Assembly: GCF_000242435.1 (NCBI RefSeq)
Contig: NZ_JH591188.1
Location: 260,498-324,497, forward strand
DNA from: Dialister succinatiphilus YIT 11850
GTDB taxonomy: Bacteria; Bacillota; Negativicutes; Veillonellales; Dialisteraceae
Reading direction: 5' to 3'
DNA length: 64,000 nt
Shown here piece by piece: positions 24,557 through 33,500 of the stretch; position 1 is the first letter of the stretch; the number at the start of each line of letters is the position of its first letter. Under the pieces are notes generated by a model that was not told where the DNA came from, ran no database searches, and saw only the letters and a list, made by a program, of their open reading frames with translations. Made by a program: the position numbers and the translations under genes.

Positions 24557-25912
24557 ATGAAAAAGATTCTCGCAATCGCAGCTGCAGCTGCACTCACCGC
24601 TGGCGTATCCGCATTCGCCGCAAATCCATTCTCCGATGTTTCCACCGATGACTGGGCTTACCAGGCAGTATCCGACCTCTCCGACCAGGGCGTTGTAGAA
24701 GGCTATCCGGACGGCACCTTCAAAGGCGAAAGAAACATTACCCGTTATGAACTGGCTCAGATCATTGCCCGCCTCATGGCAAAAGAAGACCAGCTGAACG
24801 CTGAACAGCGTGCAACCCTCGACAAACTGGCTGGCGAATACGCTGACGAACTGGCTAACCTGGGCGTTCGCGTTTCCAACCTGGAAAAGAAAGTCGGCAA
24901 CCTCTACTGGTCCGGCGATGCTCGTATGCGTTATAAAGACAACAGCTATGACAAAGCTGATGGATGGGATGGCCGTATGAGAATCAACGTTAAGGGTCAG
25001 GTTAATGACTCCACCACCATCAATGGCCGTCTCACCTACAACATGAACTTCAAAGGCAACGATGGCAACAATGCCGGCAAAGTCACCATTAAAGATGGCG
25101 ATGACAGCGCAAGTTTTGGCGACGACGACAATGGCGTGTACATGGATATCCTCAATGTTAAACATCAGTTTGGCAAAGACGTTGCTGTAACCCTTGGCCG
25201 TTATGCAAACAACTTTGGCAACCAGGGAAGCTGGCGTTTCGGCGACTCCCATGACTTCGACGGCGCTGAACTGTCCTATGGTGCTAATAAGTTCAACGCA
25301 GCTGTAGGCTTTGGCCGTTTCCAGACCAACTACAACAGCAATACTACTTACACAATTGATGATAATGGCGAGATTACCAAGACAGATGCAAACGCTCTGA
25401 TTGATGATCAGGAAGCTCTGTATGTAAAGGCTGGTTATGACTTCAACTTCGCTAAACTGACTGCTGATTATCTGAAGTTTGAAAACAACAATGACAAACT
25501 GAATGATGAACTCTACGGTGTCGACCTTGCTATTCCATTCGGCAAGGCTTGGAACCTTCAGGGCGAATATGTAAAGAATACCACCACTGACTACTCTAAC
25601 GATGATGCTTGGAATGTTGGCCTCCAGTATTCAACCCTGAACTGGAAGAAACCTGGCACCTTCGGTCTGGGAGTTTGGTACAATGATATCGGTTCTGCTA
25701 CTTACCTCGGTGGCTCTGGCCTCAGCACCAACATTCTTGATGGAATTGCTGCTAACAAAGGTGATAATGAACTGAAGTTCTGGAATGTTATCGGCGATGT
25801 AACACTCCTGAAGAACGTAAACCTCCACGCTGAATATGCATTCGGTGCGGACCTTGATAAGGGCTCCGATCCGGATGACGCTTGGACCGTTTCCCTGAAC
25901 TACAAATTCTAA
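24557..25912 (+). CDS. SLH-domain outer-membrane porin
   Basis: An outer-membrane channel of the Negativicutes type: a 451-residue protein with a signal peptide (MKKILAIAAAAALTAGVSAFA), then one SLH domain (about 24-85: NPFSDVSTDDWAYQAVSDL ... GYPDGTFKGERNITRYELAQII) that binds pyruvylated or polyamine-modified peptidoglycan and so ties the outer membrane to the wall. A short coiled coil (LANLGVRVSNLEKKVGNL) and a beta-barrel of alternating Asp/Asn-rich strands follow, ending in VSLNYKF with the terminal Phe of outer-membrane barrels. The start follows an aaaggag site. The frame extends upstream without features. It has its own terminator. No paralog is adjacent. Confidence 0.92.
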   Translation: MKKILAIAAAAALTAGVSAFAANPFSDVSTDDWAYQAVSDLSDQGVVEGYPDGTFKGERNITRYELAQIIARLMAKEDQLNAEQRATLDKLAGEYADELANLGVRVSNLEKKVGNLYWSGDARMRYKDNSYDKADGWDGRMRINVKGQVNDSTTINGRLTYNMNFKGNDGNNAGKVTIKDGDDSASFGDDDNGVYMDILNVKHQFGKDVAVTLGRYANNFGNQGSWRFGDSHDFDGAELSYGANKFNAAVGFGRFQTNYNSNTTYTIDDNGEITKTDANALIDDQEALYVKAGYDFNFAKLTADYLKFENNNDKLNDELYGVDLAIPFGKAWNLQGEYVKNTTTDYSNDDAWNVGLQYSTLNWKKPGTFGLGVWYNDIGSATYLGGSGLSTNILDGIAANKGDNELKFWNVIGDVTLLKNVNLHAEYAFGADLDKGSDPDDAWTVSLNYKF

Positions 25913-25949
25913 TTTCTGAAAAGAAAAGAGAATATAGTTTCATAAACAA

Positions 25950-25982
25950 AGAAGAAGCTCTCGAAAGAGGGCTTCTTTTTTG
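25950..25982 (+). terminator. terminator of the porin gene
   Basis: GAAGAAGCTCTC GAAA GAGGGCTTC TTTTTT, 38 bases after the stop. Confidence 0.9.
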
Positions 25983-25989
25983 TGCCGCT

Positions 25990-26670
25990 TTCTGTGGAGT
26001 CTTGGGAGGCGGGGAACACATAGGGAAAATTGTAAATGGTAAATTGTAAATGGTAAATGAAGGTGGGCGCCTGCGGCGCCAGTATGAATAAAAGGGGAAC
26101 GGCTCAAACCCTTGCGTCCCTCAAGGGGAAATGAGGAATGGGGGCAGGAGATAGTGAGCCATATGCTCTTTGCACCATCCTTTGAACTCTCTGAACCCTT
26201 GTGAACACTTTTCACTAAAATGAGATAACTTGTCCCACCCACGGATTATATAAGCAGAGAGGCGAAAAGGCCTGGCAAAAGTCCTTCATCATCCCGCGAA
26301 GCGCTCTATCCATGGAAGCGGGAAAGTAAGGAACGGAGCCTTCATGAATTTCACCTCTCCGGCGCGCCGAAAAACTCTATAAAAACTCCTGAAGATGACC
26401 TGCTAGACATCCTGGTGGCAATATAGCGTACTTTTTCTTCTTTGACGACACAGGCATTCCGTCTCAGCGGCTACCCCTGGCCGATTCACTGAAGAAGGTA
26501 ACCTTGAGGCCCTACCGCGCATCAGCATGGGACGAATCAGGAGTTTTTGTGATGAATGAAAAGGAAAAAGGGGCTGTGAAGAAATGATTGATTTCTCCTC
26601 GGATAGTTAGACATTGGGCGGCAGACGCCTTATTATAGGTCTGCAAGGAACAAATTGACGCAAACGCTCA
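25990..26670. other. spacer without an intact gene; possible coding remnant near its end
   Basis: 26030-26060 has a short direct repeat (gtaaatggtaaattgtaaat). 26060-26090 has GGCGCCTGCGGCGCC. At about 26445-26590 the plus strand reads an open frame (DDTGIPSQRLPLADSL ... ESGVFVMNEKEKG) that looks protein-like but has no start and ends at the left arm of a terminator-cassette fragment (26568-26590). It may be the tail of a decayed gene. Nothing else is recognised. Confidence 0.35.
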
Positions 26671-26677
26671 CCCCGCT

Positions 26678-26832
26678 TCATTGTCATTTCGACCGAAGCG
26701 AAGCGGAGTGGAGAAATCTCCCTCTCCCAATGGCACAAGCAGCATTGGGGCGGAGATCTCTCGACTCAGAGTCTCAATAGAGCCAAATACCTTTGCTCTC
26801 ATATCGACATGCAGCTCCGCTCGAGATGACAA
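26678..26832. repeat. interspersed element with GTCATTTCGA / TCGAGATGAC ends
   Basis: Full-length copy: gtcatttcgaccgaagcg at the left, gctcgagatgac at the right, with internal ggagaaatctc and ctcgactcagagtct blocks. Same orientation as 14914-15056. The small ORF inside is a translation of the repeat. Confidence 0.8.
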
Positions 26833-26892
26833 TGCGGAGAACAGCATACTGTTATTTTTGGCAATTTTCTGAGTTTATAACCGAGGTGGAAA

Positions 26893-26940
26893 AGGGGCTG
26901 TGAAAAAATGATTAAACATTTTTTCACAGCCCCTCTTTTG
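26893..26940 (+). terminator. recurrent terminator cassette, gene-less
   Basis: GGGGCTGTGAAAAAATG / CATTTTTTCACAGCCCC, with aaatgattaaa forming part of the stem and loop. There is no gene directly upstream, so it behaves here as an interspersed repeat. Confidence 0.75.
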
Positions 26941-27069
26941 TGTCTGAAATTTCCTACATACAGGGAACTTTCCGGAAAAGCAAAAAAATTCCGACTGGTA
27001 ATCGGAATTTTTGAGAAAAAGCAATTTTTATAGGATATAGGTGGAAAATAACAAAGGCACGAAAAGCGT

Positions 27070-28015
27070 TGACACCATACGATTCCTGCACCATTCAGGA
27101 GCTTCCCCCTTTGGTGGCTGTGCCACCACCTTTGCCCCGGTGGGAAGCGTGTCACTGGATTCTCAGTCGCCTGCGGCTCCCTACGAATCCAGTTCCCTTG
27201 CCACCCCGCAAGCGGTGGGACAATAAAGCTCTGCAAGGCTATTATCTCATAAGTAGCACAAGGCACAGCACGGGTTGTTCTGCCACCGCTTGCGGGGGAA
27301 GTCCCGCAAAGCGGGATAGGGGGCGGCCGCCAAAGGCGGCCAATTCAGCACGTTACTAAGTACCGTAAAGATACATTAATCATTGCGTCCCCTTTGAGGA
27401 AGAGGAAACACGATTCGTAGGGGAGCAAAGCGACCTGGGAATCCAGTGACATGTTTCCCATCGGGGCGAAAAGGGCCACGTGCATGAAAACTTGCCTCCC
27501 CCTGCTTGCAGGGGGAGGGGAACCGCGTGAGCGGTGGAAGGGGTTGGTAAGAACCGGGAAGATGCACTAAGGTACAGCAGGCCGCCGTTTGGCGGGCAGA
27601 TTGGCAATGGAGTTTCATATCGGCGCTCCGCCTCGTACACCCTTTGCCGCTTCGCGGCGTTCCCCTCAAGGGGAAACGGGAGATTGGGACGGGTAAACCA
27701 TTGAGGCATATTCTTCTTGTATCCTTTCGGCGCTTTCCCCCTTTGGTGCCTTCGCCACCACCTTTCCCCCGGAGGGGAAACTTTTCTCTCCGCTATATAA
27801 TGAGCAGCTTAAGTTAGCGCAAGGAGAAGAATAGAGCAAATCTCCCCCTGCGGGGGAGACGCCGCCGCAGGCGGCAGAGGGGGTGCATTTCCAACGGGCG
27901 AAGCCCGGTTGGCATGTTTTCCCTGCCCGACAGGGCGGGCTTTTAAGGTTTAATCAAAAGAGGCGCCCTTTTTATCGTAAGGGGGCCCACCGCTATGGCC
28001 GCCGTTAGGCGGCAT
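27070..28015. repeat. spacer packed with CACTGGATTC and ccctttggtg modules
   Basis: A ttccccctttggtggctgtgcc module at 27103 leads into a gtcactggattct...gaatccagttcccttgcc module (to about 27215). An inverse copy of the latter is at 27408-27455. A further ctttcccc..ggtgccttcgcc module is at 27735-27775. A ctccccctgcgggggagacgcc module with GCCGCAGGCGGC is at 27842-27880. The motif aacgggcgaagcccggttgg is at 27891-27912. No gene; annotators may call short ORFs here but they repeat across spacers. Confidence 0.7.
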
Positions 28016-28017
28016 AT

Positions 28018-28047
28018 AAAAATAACGCCCGCAATGCGGGCGTTTCC
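28018..28047 (-). terminator. terminator for the exonuclease gene (minus strand)
   Basis: On the minus strand: AACGCCCGCATTGCGGGCGTT followed by ATTTTT, about 60 bases beyond the exonuclease stop. Confidence 0.75.
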
Positions 28048-28107
28048 TTCCCCTCTGAACCCTTTGAACCTTCTGCACCCTCTGAACCCGGGGGCGCCCT
28101 GCGCCCC

Positions 28108-28725
28108 CTATGTAGCCAGTTTCCTTTCTCCCCGTTTCACGGCGAACCGTTTCAGGTTCTGCCCTGTTTCTTTCATGAGGGCTTCTACGGAGGGAAGGCC
28201 TGTTTCTTCCAGTGCTTTCCGGACGATGTATTCGCAGGCCCTGGCATCGTCCAAGGCCTGGTGGTGGTTGAAGGAAAAGCCCAGGTTTTCTGCTACGGTG
28301 TTCAGTTTGTGGTTTTCCATGTCTTTCCACAGCTTCCGGGACAGTACCACTGTGTCGCCGTAGCGGAAGTGGATGTCCGGCAGGTGGTAGAAGTCCAGGG
28401 CCGAAGCCAGGACCCCCATATCGAAGCGGGCGTTGTGGGCAAAGACGATGGTGCCTTCCAGCCGTCTGGCGATTTCATCCCAGAAGAAGGGGAATGGTTC
28501 TTCTTCTGCCACGTCTTCGGGATGGATGCCGTTCACTTTCATGCAGCCTGCGTCAAATTTCAATGTCATGGGACGGATGAGGTGGTACCATTCGTCTACG
28601 ATTTCTTTTCCGTTGCTCACCACGATGCCCAAAGAGCAAGCATTGGCAGGGCCCCAGTAGGCGGTTTCAAAGTCCAGGGCTGCGTATTTGAGCGGTTTGT
28701 TTTCAGATGGAAGCGGTGAATTCAT
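28108..28725 (-). CDS. DnaQ-like 3'-5' exonuclease (RNase T / Pol III epsilon superfamily)
   Basis: A 205-residue DEDDh exonuclease. ExoI: YAALDFETAY (catalytic Asp and Glu). ExoII: GTIVFAHNARFDMGVL (Asp). ExoIII: HQALDDARACEYIV (His and Asp). It removes nucleotides from DNA or RNA 3' ends with two metal ions. It is free-standing rather than fused to a polymerase or helicase, so a repair or nucleic-acid turnover role is likely. Its start lies inside the end of the upstream B3/4-like gene (23-bp overlap), implying cotranscription. The stop region coincides with a GC palindrome (gggggcgccctgcgccccc) of the repeat family. Confidence 0.87.
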   Translation of the reverse strand: MNSPLPSENKPLKYAALDFETAYWGPANACSLGIVVSNGKEIVDEWYHLIRPMTLKFDAGCMKVNGIHPEDVAEEEPFPFFWDEIARRLEGTIVFAHNARFDMGVLASALDFYHLPDIHFRYGDTVVLSRKLWKDMENHKLNTVAENLGFSFNHHQALDDARACEYIVRKALEETGLPSVEALMKETGQNLKRFAVKRGERKLAT

Positions 28726-29443
28726 GGGTACCTGCTTCCAGCCAGCCTACTTCCACAGAGCGGTCGAAGGCTGATTTCATGCGGCGGGCCAGTTCGTTCC
28801 TGGCTGCGGCCACTTTATTGCGGTTCGGCGCGAATCCGGTGATGAGGATGAGGATATTTTCCGTGTTTTCTCCTACCTGTGCGGCAGTGCCGTCCTCGCA
28901 GTACCAGTGGTGAAGGGCCGTCTGGCCGCCAAGGGAAACCACCCATTCTCCTTCCTGCTGGTGCACCAGGAGAGGGGTCTTCCGGTCGCCCATGTCGAAG
29001 GCGTGGATGTCTACATGGAACTTCAGCATGCCGCCCCGCACCATGTCCATCACCGGATTCATGCGGGGAAGGACGTCGGAGCCTGCCAGCTCGTCCAGGC
29101 TGGCCGCTTTGGGCTGGGACAGGATTTCGTAGTGGTCATCGGCTTTGGCTTCTTCTGCTTCTTCCAGGCCCAGTTCTTTTTTGTATTCCCGGAAAAGGGT
29201 GTCCAGGGCGGTGCTGCGGCCGGTGATGCCCAGATGGGTGAGGGCGTCCTGGTAGCGCTTCAGCTCTTTTTCTGCCATGGATGGGTTCATTTTGAGGAGC
29301 AGGTTGGCTTCCGTGCAGCAGCGGCGCCGGAAGGCTTCCGCTTCCAGGTTCACGCCCCGGTTGTCCAGGGCCCGGACGGCCAGGATGCCTACGCAGAGGC
29401 CGGGAATGGTATCAAATAAATGGTCATCGTAAATTACTTTCAT
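28703..29443 (-). CDS. B3/4 (tRNA-synthetase-like) domain protein
   Basis: A 246-residue protein resembling free-standing B3/4 domains related to the phenylalanyl-tRNA synthetase beta subunit. The order of elements fits: an N-terminal strand plus PGLCVGILAVRALDNRG, a helical middle (AEKELKRYQDALTHLGITG), LPRMNPVMDMVRGGMLKFHVDIHAFDMGD, and a C-terminal WVVSLGGQTALHHWYCEDG ... ILILITGFAPNRNKVAAARNELARRM. Such proteins may bind amino acids or edit or deacylate; the activity is not known here. The start is set at complement(29441..29443), with ggagg upstream; an in-frame ATG 21 bases earlier overlaps that site. It is cotranscribed with the exonuclease. Confidence 0.75.
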   Translation of the reverse strand: MKVIYDDHLFDTIPGLCVGILAVRALDNRGVNLEAEAFRRRCCTEANLLLKMNPSMAEKELKRYQDALTHLGITGRSTALDTLFREYKKELGLEEAEEAKADDHYEILSQPKAASLDELAGSDVLPRMNPVMDMVRGGMLKFHVDIHAFDMGDRKTPLLVHQQEGEWVVSLGGQTALHHWYCEDGTAAQVGENTENILILITGFAPNRNKVAAARNELARRMKSAFDRSVEVGWLEAGTHEFTASI

Positions 29444-29490
29444 GCTGTAAAACCTCCGTTTCATACAGATTTATTATATCATATGATAGT

Positions 29491-29530
29491 GAGCTGGTGA
29501 GCTGGTGAGCTGGTGAGCTAGTGGGCTGGT
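29491..29530. repeat. 8-bp tandem repeat (gagctggt) x5
   Basis: Three perfect gagctggt units followed by gagctagt and gggctggt, then gggttacc. It lies just upstream of the 29443 gene on its 5' side. At 29607-29640 there is a fragment resembling a TIR-type end (gagattcttcgctgcgctc, cagaatgacgatg). The remaining 29640-29890 stretch is AT-rich without a gene. Confidence 0.8.
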
Positions 29531-29892
29531 GGGTTACCGTCTGTCTTCTATCTTCTTTCCGCCGACCGGTATTTACCAGCCTTTGAGACATTATCGGCAG
29601 GCACCGAGATTCTTCGCTGCGCTCAGAATGACGATGCCCGGCGGACAGCGGATAGCGCCCATATATATGTATAATAATAAATAAGCAGTAGAGGGGGAGG
29701 AATGCCGCTGATTTGCTGTTCTTTTTGTCATTAAAACATGGTAATTTGAAAATTTAATCAAAGTCTAACGTAAAAAGGTACACACCAGGACGCGTGTTTA
29801 TGCTAAAATAAGGCGCACCTAATTGTGCTTTCACCAGTATTTATCGTATTTAGGAGACTTATCGATAAAAATATTAAATTTTTATGAAACAC

Positions 29893-29921
29893 TTGCATTC
29901 AACCATGGAAAATAGTATGAT
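29893..29921 (+). promoter_or_regulatory. promoter of the S10-spc-alpha cluster
   Basis: -35 TTGCAT (29893-29898), 17-bp spacer, -10 TATGAT (29916-29921). It gives a leader of about 140 bases before rpsJ. Confidence 0.75.
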
Positions 29922-29929
29922 TTAAAGGC

Positions 29930-30060
29930 TGAACGTTTTCGGGCTTTCGTACGAGGGCGAAAGCGGGAAGCGAGTCAGTCAAAACTATGAAGTGGAAGGT
30001 GGCCTGCACTGCAGGGGAATTTCCACGGAGCAGTTCATTCAGGAAATGAACGTAGGAGGT
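29930..30060 (+). promoter_or_regulatory. structured 5' leader of rpsJ
   Basis: The leader holds several stem-loops: GCTTTCG ... CGAAAGC (29943-29964), CCTGCACTGCAGG (30003-30015) and TTCATTCAGGAAATGAA (30035-30051). Ribosomal-protein operons are usually autoregulated through such leaders (by L4 in several bacteria), but I cannot match this one to a known leader class. Confidence 0.4.
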
Positions 30061-30067
30061 TTATGTA

Positions 30068-30379
30068 ATGTCGAAACAGGAAAAAATCAGAATTCGGCTG
30101 AAAGGCTATGATCACAAAGCTGTTGATCAGAGCGCAGCGAAGATCGCGGAAACTGCCAAGAGAACCGGTTCCCGTGTCTCCGGTCCCATTCCGCTCCCCA
30201 CAGAACGGAATGTGTATACCATTCTCCGTTCTCCGCATGTCAACAAAGACAGCCGTGAACAGTTTGAAATGCGTATCCACAAGAGACTTATTGACATCCT
30301 CGATCCATCCAAGAAGACCGCGGATGCGCTGATGAGACTGGAACTGCCAGCCGGTGTCAGCATTGATATTAAACTGTAA
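30068..30379 (+). CDS. rpsJ: 30S ribosomal protein S10
   Basis: First gene of the cluster, 103 residues. [28 protein letters not shown] and [31 protein letters not shown] are the S10 family segments. Besides its place in the small-subunit head, S10 (NusE) takes part in rRNA antitermination. An aggagg site and a structured leader lie upstream; rplC follows after 12 bp. Confidence 0.97.
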   Translation: MSKQEKIRIRLKGYDHKAVDQSAAKIAETAKRTGSRVSGPIPLPTERNVYTILRSPHVNKDSREQFEMRIHKRLIDILDPSKKTADALMRLELPAGVSIDIKL

Positions 30380-30391
30380 GGAGGTGCAAAG

Positions 30392-31033
30392 ATGTCTAAG
30401 GCTATTTTGGGAACAAAATTAGGAATGTCCCAGGTGTTCGCTGAAAACGGCGACCTGGTTCCGGTAAGTGTTATTGAAGTTCTGCCAAACGTTGTAGCAG
30501 CTGTTAAAACCGTTGAAAGCGATGGATACAATGCTGTTCAGCTCGGTTATGGCGCTGTCAAAGAAAAACATTTGACAAAACCTGTAAAAGGTCAGTTTGA
30601 AAAGGCTGGTATTGAACCGGTTAAATATCTGCGTGAATACAGACTCGCTGAAAAGCCGTCTTACACAGTAGGCCAAACTCTGGCTGCTGATATCTTCGCA
30701 GAAGGCGAAATTGTAGACGTAATCGGCACCAGCCGCGGCAAAGGTTTCGCCGGCACCATTAAACGTTGGAATCACCAGCGCGGCCCTGAAAGCCACGGTT
30801 CCAAGAACCATCGTCAGACAGCATCCCTCGGTGCTCGTATGTCCGGCGGCGGCGGAAAGGTATTCAAAGGCAAGAAGATGCCGGGACAGCTGGGCGGCGA
30901 AAGAGTCACTGTTCAGCATCTTCAGGTAGTAAGAGTTGATACTGCCCGTAATCTTATGCTTGTCAAAGGCGGGATCCCCGGCGCTAAGGGAAGCCTCGTC
31001 ATGGTACAGGAAACTGTAAAGCCTGTAAAATAA
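30392..31033 (+). CDS. rplC: 50S ribosomal protein L3
   Basis: 213 residues. It opens with [22 protein letters not shown] and contains [17 protein letters not shown] and the central loop [34 protein letters not shown] that reaches the peptidyl-transferase centre. Early large-subunit assembly protein. An aaggaggtg site precedes the ATG; the 50-bp gap to rplD has no terminator. Confidence 0.97.
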   Translation: MSKAILGTKLGMSQVFAENGDLVPVSVIEVLPNVVAAVKTVESDGYNAVQLGYGAVKEKHLTKPVKGQFEKAGIEPVKYLREYRLAEKPSYTVGQTLAADIFAEGEIVDVIGTSRGKGFAGTIKRWNHQRGPESHGSKNHRQTASLGARMSGGGGKVFKGKKMPGQLGGERVTVQHLQVVRVDTARNLMLVKGGIPGAKGSLVMVQETVKPVK

Positions 31034-31083
31034 TATTGTCTGGAACAACAGAAAATTGTTCTGATTAAGGGAGGAACATCTCA

Positions 31084-31710
31084 ATGCCGAAAGTAAAGCT
31101 GTATAATGTAGCCGGCCAGGAAACCGGTGAAATAGAGCTGAATGACAGCGTCTTTGGCGTAGACTACAACGAAGCTGTTATTCACCAGGCAGTGGTTCGC
31201 CAGATGGCTAATGAACGCCTCGGCACCCACGCCACAAAGACCAGAGGCCTTGTCCGCGGCGGCGGCAAGAAGCCCTGGAAACAGAAAGGCACAGGCCGTG
31301 CCAGAGTCGGATCCATCCGCTCCCCACTGTGGGTTGGCGGCGGCACCGTATTCGGACCGACCCCCAGAAGCCATGCAAAGGCTATGCCGAAGAAGGCTCG
31401 CCAGCTGGCTGTTAAATCTGCCCTTTCCGAAAAGCTCCGTGCTAACGAACTGGTAGTTATCGATACCATCCATTTCGATGCACCGAAGACCAAGGAAGTT
31501 GTAAAAATGCTTTCCGCATTCAACGCAGCAGGCAAAGCCCTCATCGTTGACGGCGGCGACGCAGCAGAAAACACCGTTCTTTCCGCAAGAAACATTCCCG
31601 GCGTAAAAGCTTATGTTCCCAGCGGAATCAACATCTATGATATTGTAAATTACGACAAGCTCTTCCTCACTCAGGAAGCTGTCAAGAAGATTGAGGAGGT
31701 ACTCGCATAA
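31084..31710 (+). CDS. rplD: 50S ribosomal protein L4
   Basis: 208 residues. VYNVAGQETGEIEL-type N-terminus (here KLYNVAGQ) and the extended loop RGGGKKPWKQKGTGRARVGSIRSPLW that lines the exit tunnel. In several bacteria L4 also represses its own S10 operon through the leader and could do so here, but this is not shown. The stop overlaps the rplW start by one base. Confidence 0.97.
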   Translation: MPKVKLYNVAGQETGEIELNDSVFGVDYNEAVIHQAVVRQMANERLGTHATKTRGLVRGGGKKPWKQKGTGRARVGSIRSPLWVGGGTVFGPTPRSHAKAMPKKARQLAVKSALSEKLRANELVVIDTIHFDAPKTKEVVKMLSAFNAAGKALIVDGGDAAENTVLSARNIPGVKAYVPSGINIYDIVNYDKLFLTQEAVKKIEEVLA

Positions 31711-31991
31711 TGGAAGCACGTGACATCCTCATTAAACCGATTATCACCGAAAAAACCACGGCTCTCATGGAAGAAAGAAAGTACACCTTCCGCGTGCCCC
31801 TTGCTGCAACCAAGGTTGAAATCCGCCAGGCTGTGGAACAGATTTTCAAAGTCAAAGTTCAGGCTGTGAACACCATGCGTTATGAAGGCAAGATGAAACG
31901 TCTGGGCCGCACCCAGGGTCGTCGCAGTGATTGGAAGAAAGCAGTTGTTACCCTTAAACCGGGCGAAACAATTGAGCTCTTCGAAGCGTAA
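31710..31991 (+). CDS. rplW: 50S ribosomal protein L23
   Basis: 93 residues. [25 protein letters not shown] is the typical L23 opening, and the [17 protein letters not shown] loop follows. It sits at the tunnel exit, where trigger factor and SRP dock. It is translationally coupled to rplD (ATG shares a base with its stop). Confidence 0.96.
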   Translation: MEARDILIKPIITEKTTALMEERKYTFRVPLAATKVEIRQAVEQIFKVKVQAVNTMRYEGKMKRLGRTQGRRSDWKKAVVTLKPGETIELFEA

Positions 31992-32005
31992 GGAGGAGTA
32001 AATCA

Positions 32006-32833
32006 ATGGCTTATAAATCTTTTAAACCGTACACTCCCGGACGCCGTCAGATGACCGTTTCCACTTTTGATGAAATCACAACAGACAAACCGGAAAAATC
32101 CCTTCTGGCTCCTGTTCATAATCATGGCGGTCGCAATGGCTCCGGCAAAATGACAGTTCGCCATCAGGGCGGCGGTCATAAACGTCAGTACAGAATCATC
32201 GATTTCAAGAGAAACAAGGATAACATTCCGGCTAAAGTAGCTACTATCGAATACGATCCTAACCGTACCTGCCGCATCGCTCTGCTCCAGTATGCAGACG
32301 GTGAAAAACGTTACATCCTGGCTCCTAAGGGACTCAAGGTTGGCGACGTTGTTACCAGCGGTCCGGAATCCGATATTAAAGTAGGCAACTGCCTGCCTTT
32401 CACCAATATTCCTCTTGGTACCATCGTTCACAACGTAGAACTGAAAATCGGCAAAGGCGGCCAGATGGTTCGTTCTGCCGGTGCAAGCGCTCAGCTCATG
32501 GCTAAAGAAGGAGATTATGCACTGCTCCGTCTGCCTTCCGGCGAACTGCGCAAGGTACATATCCGCTGCCGCGCTACCATCGGTGTGGTTGGCAATGATG
32601 ACCATGAAAACATTACCCTGGGTAAAGCAGGAAGAAACCGCTGGCTCGGCGTTCGTCCGACTACCCGCGGCGTTGTAATGAACCCGAATGACCATCCGCA
32701 TGGCGGCGGCGAAGGTAAAGCTCCTGTCGGACGTAAGCGTCCTGTTACCCCGTGGGGCAAGCCTGCTTACGGCGTGAAGACCCGCGACAACAGAAAAGCG
32801 TCTACCAAACTGATTGTTAAGAGACGCAAGTAA
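32006..32833 (+). CDS. rplB: 50S ribosomal protein L2
   Basis: 275 residues. It opens with the [15 protein letters not shown] segment and has [30 protein letters not shown] and the C-terminal [21 protein letters not shown] loop, whose conserved His lies near the peptidyl-transferase centre. It supports subunit association. The aaggaggag site precedes the ATG. Confidence 0.97.
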   Translation: MAYKSFKPYTPGRRQMTVSTFDEITTDKPEKSLLAPVHNHGGRNGSGKMTVRHQGGGHKRQYRIIDFKRNKDNIPAKVATIEYDPNRTCRIALLQYADGEKRYILAPKGLKVGDVVTSGPESDIKVGNCLPFTNIPLGTIVHNVELKIGKGGQMVRSAGASAQLMAKEGDYALLRLPSGELRKVHIRCRATIGVVGNDDHENITLGKAGRNRWLGVRPTTRGVVMNPNDHPHGGGEGKAPVGRKRPVTPWGKPAYGVKTRDNRKASTKLIVKRRK

Positions 32834-32850
32834 GATAAGGAGGAGTAAAA

Positions 32851-33132
32851 GTGTCCAGATCCGTAAAAAAAGGCCCGTTCGTCGCTTTCTCTCTGGTAAA
32901 GAAGATTGACGCACTGAACGCAGCTAACGATAAGAAAATTGTTAAAACCTGGTCCCGTGCTTCTACCATCCTTCCGAGCTTCGTAGGTCACACCATTGCG
33001 ATTCACGACGGAAGAAAGCATGTACCGGTTTACATCACTGAAGATATGGTTGGCCATAAGCTTGGCGAATTCGCTCCGACCCGTACTTTCAAGGGCCACA
33101 ACAAGAGTGATAAGGCCGCTGCAGGTAAATAA
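32851..33132 (+). CDS. rpsS: 30S ribosomal protein S19
   Basis: 93 residues starting with GTG (ataaggaggagtaaaa upstream). [23 protein letters not shown] and [33 protein letters not shown] are diagnostic. It binds 16S rRNA in the head together with S13. Confidence 0.96.
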   Translation: MSRSVKKGPFVAFSLVKKIDALNAANDKKIVKTWSRASTILPSFVGHTIAIHDGRKHVPVYITEDMVGHKLGEFAPTRTFKGHNKSDKAAAGK

Positions 33133-33146
33133 CAGGGAGGAATAAA

Positions 33147-33482
33147 ATGGAAGTTCAGGCAATTTCAAGAAATGTCCGCATTTCTCCCCGCAAGGTCCGC
33201 ATCGTAGCTAACCTTGTCCGCGGCAAGAAAGCGGGAGAAGCAATCTCCATTCTGCGCAATACCCACAAGGCAGCTTCCATCGTGGTTGAAAAAACCCTCC
33301 GGAGCGCCATGGCAAATGCAGAAAACAATAACAATATGAACATTGACAATCTCTACATCTCCACAATTTATGTAGATGCAGGCCCGATCATGAAGCGTGT
33401 ACATCCACGTTCCCGTGGACAGGCTTTCGGGATTATGAAACGTACCAGCACACTGACGGTAAAAGTTTCTGAAAAAGAGTAA
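33147..33482 (+). CDS. rplV: 50S ribosomal protein L22
   Basis: 111 residues. It contains ISPRKVRIVANLVRGKKAGEAISIL and the long hairpin VDAGPIMKRVHPRSRGQAFGIMKRTSTLTV that narrows the exit tunnel, the site where macrolide-related changes arise in other species. An aggagg site precedes the ATG. Confidence 0.96.
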   Translation: MEVQAISRNVRISPRKVRIVANLVRGKKAGEAISILRNTHKAASIVVEKTLRSAMANAENNNNMNIDNLYISTIYVDAGPIMKRVHPRSRGQAFGIMKRTSTLTVKVSEKE

Positions 33483-33500
33483 TCGAAGGAGGGAAACGTT

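Noticed and set aside
26681..26872. 63-codon ORF starting SFRPKRSGVEKSPS
   Set aside because: Lies inside another copy of the same interspersed repeat.
29491..29530. CRISPR-like array
   Set aside because: Repeat unit is 8 bp without spacers; no cas genes in the window.
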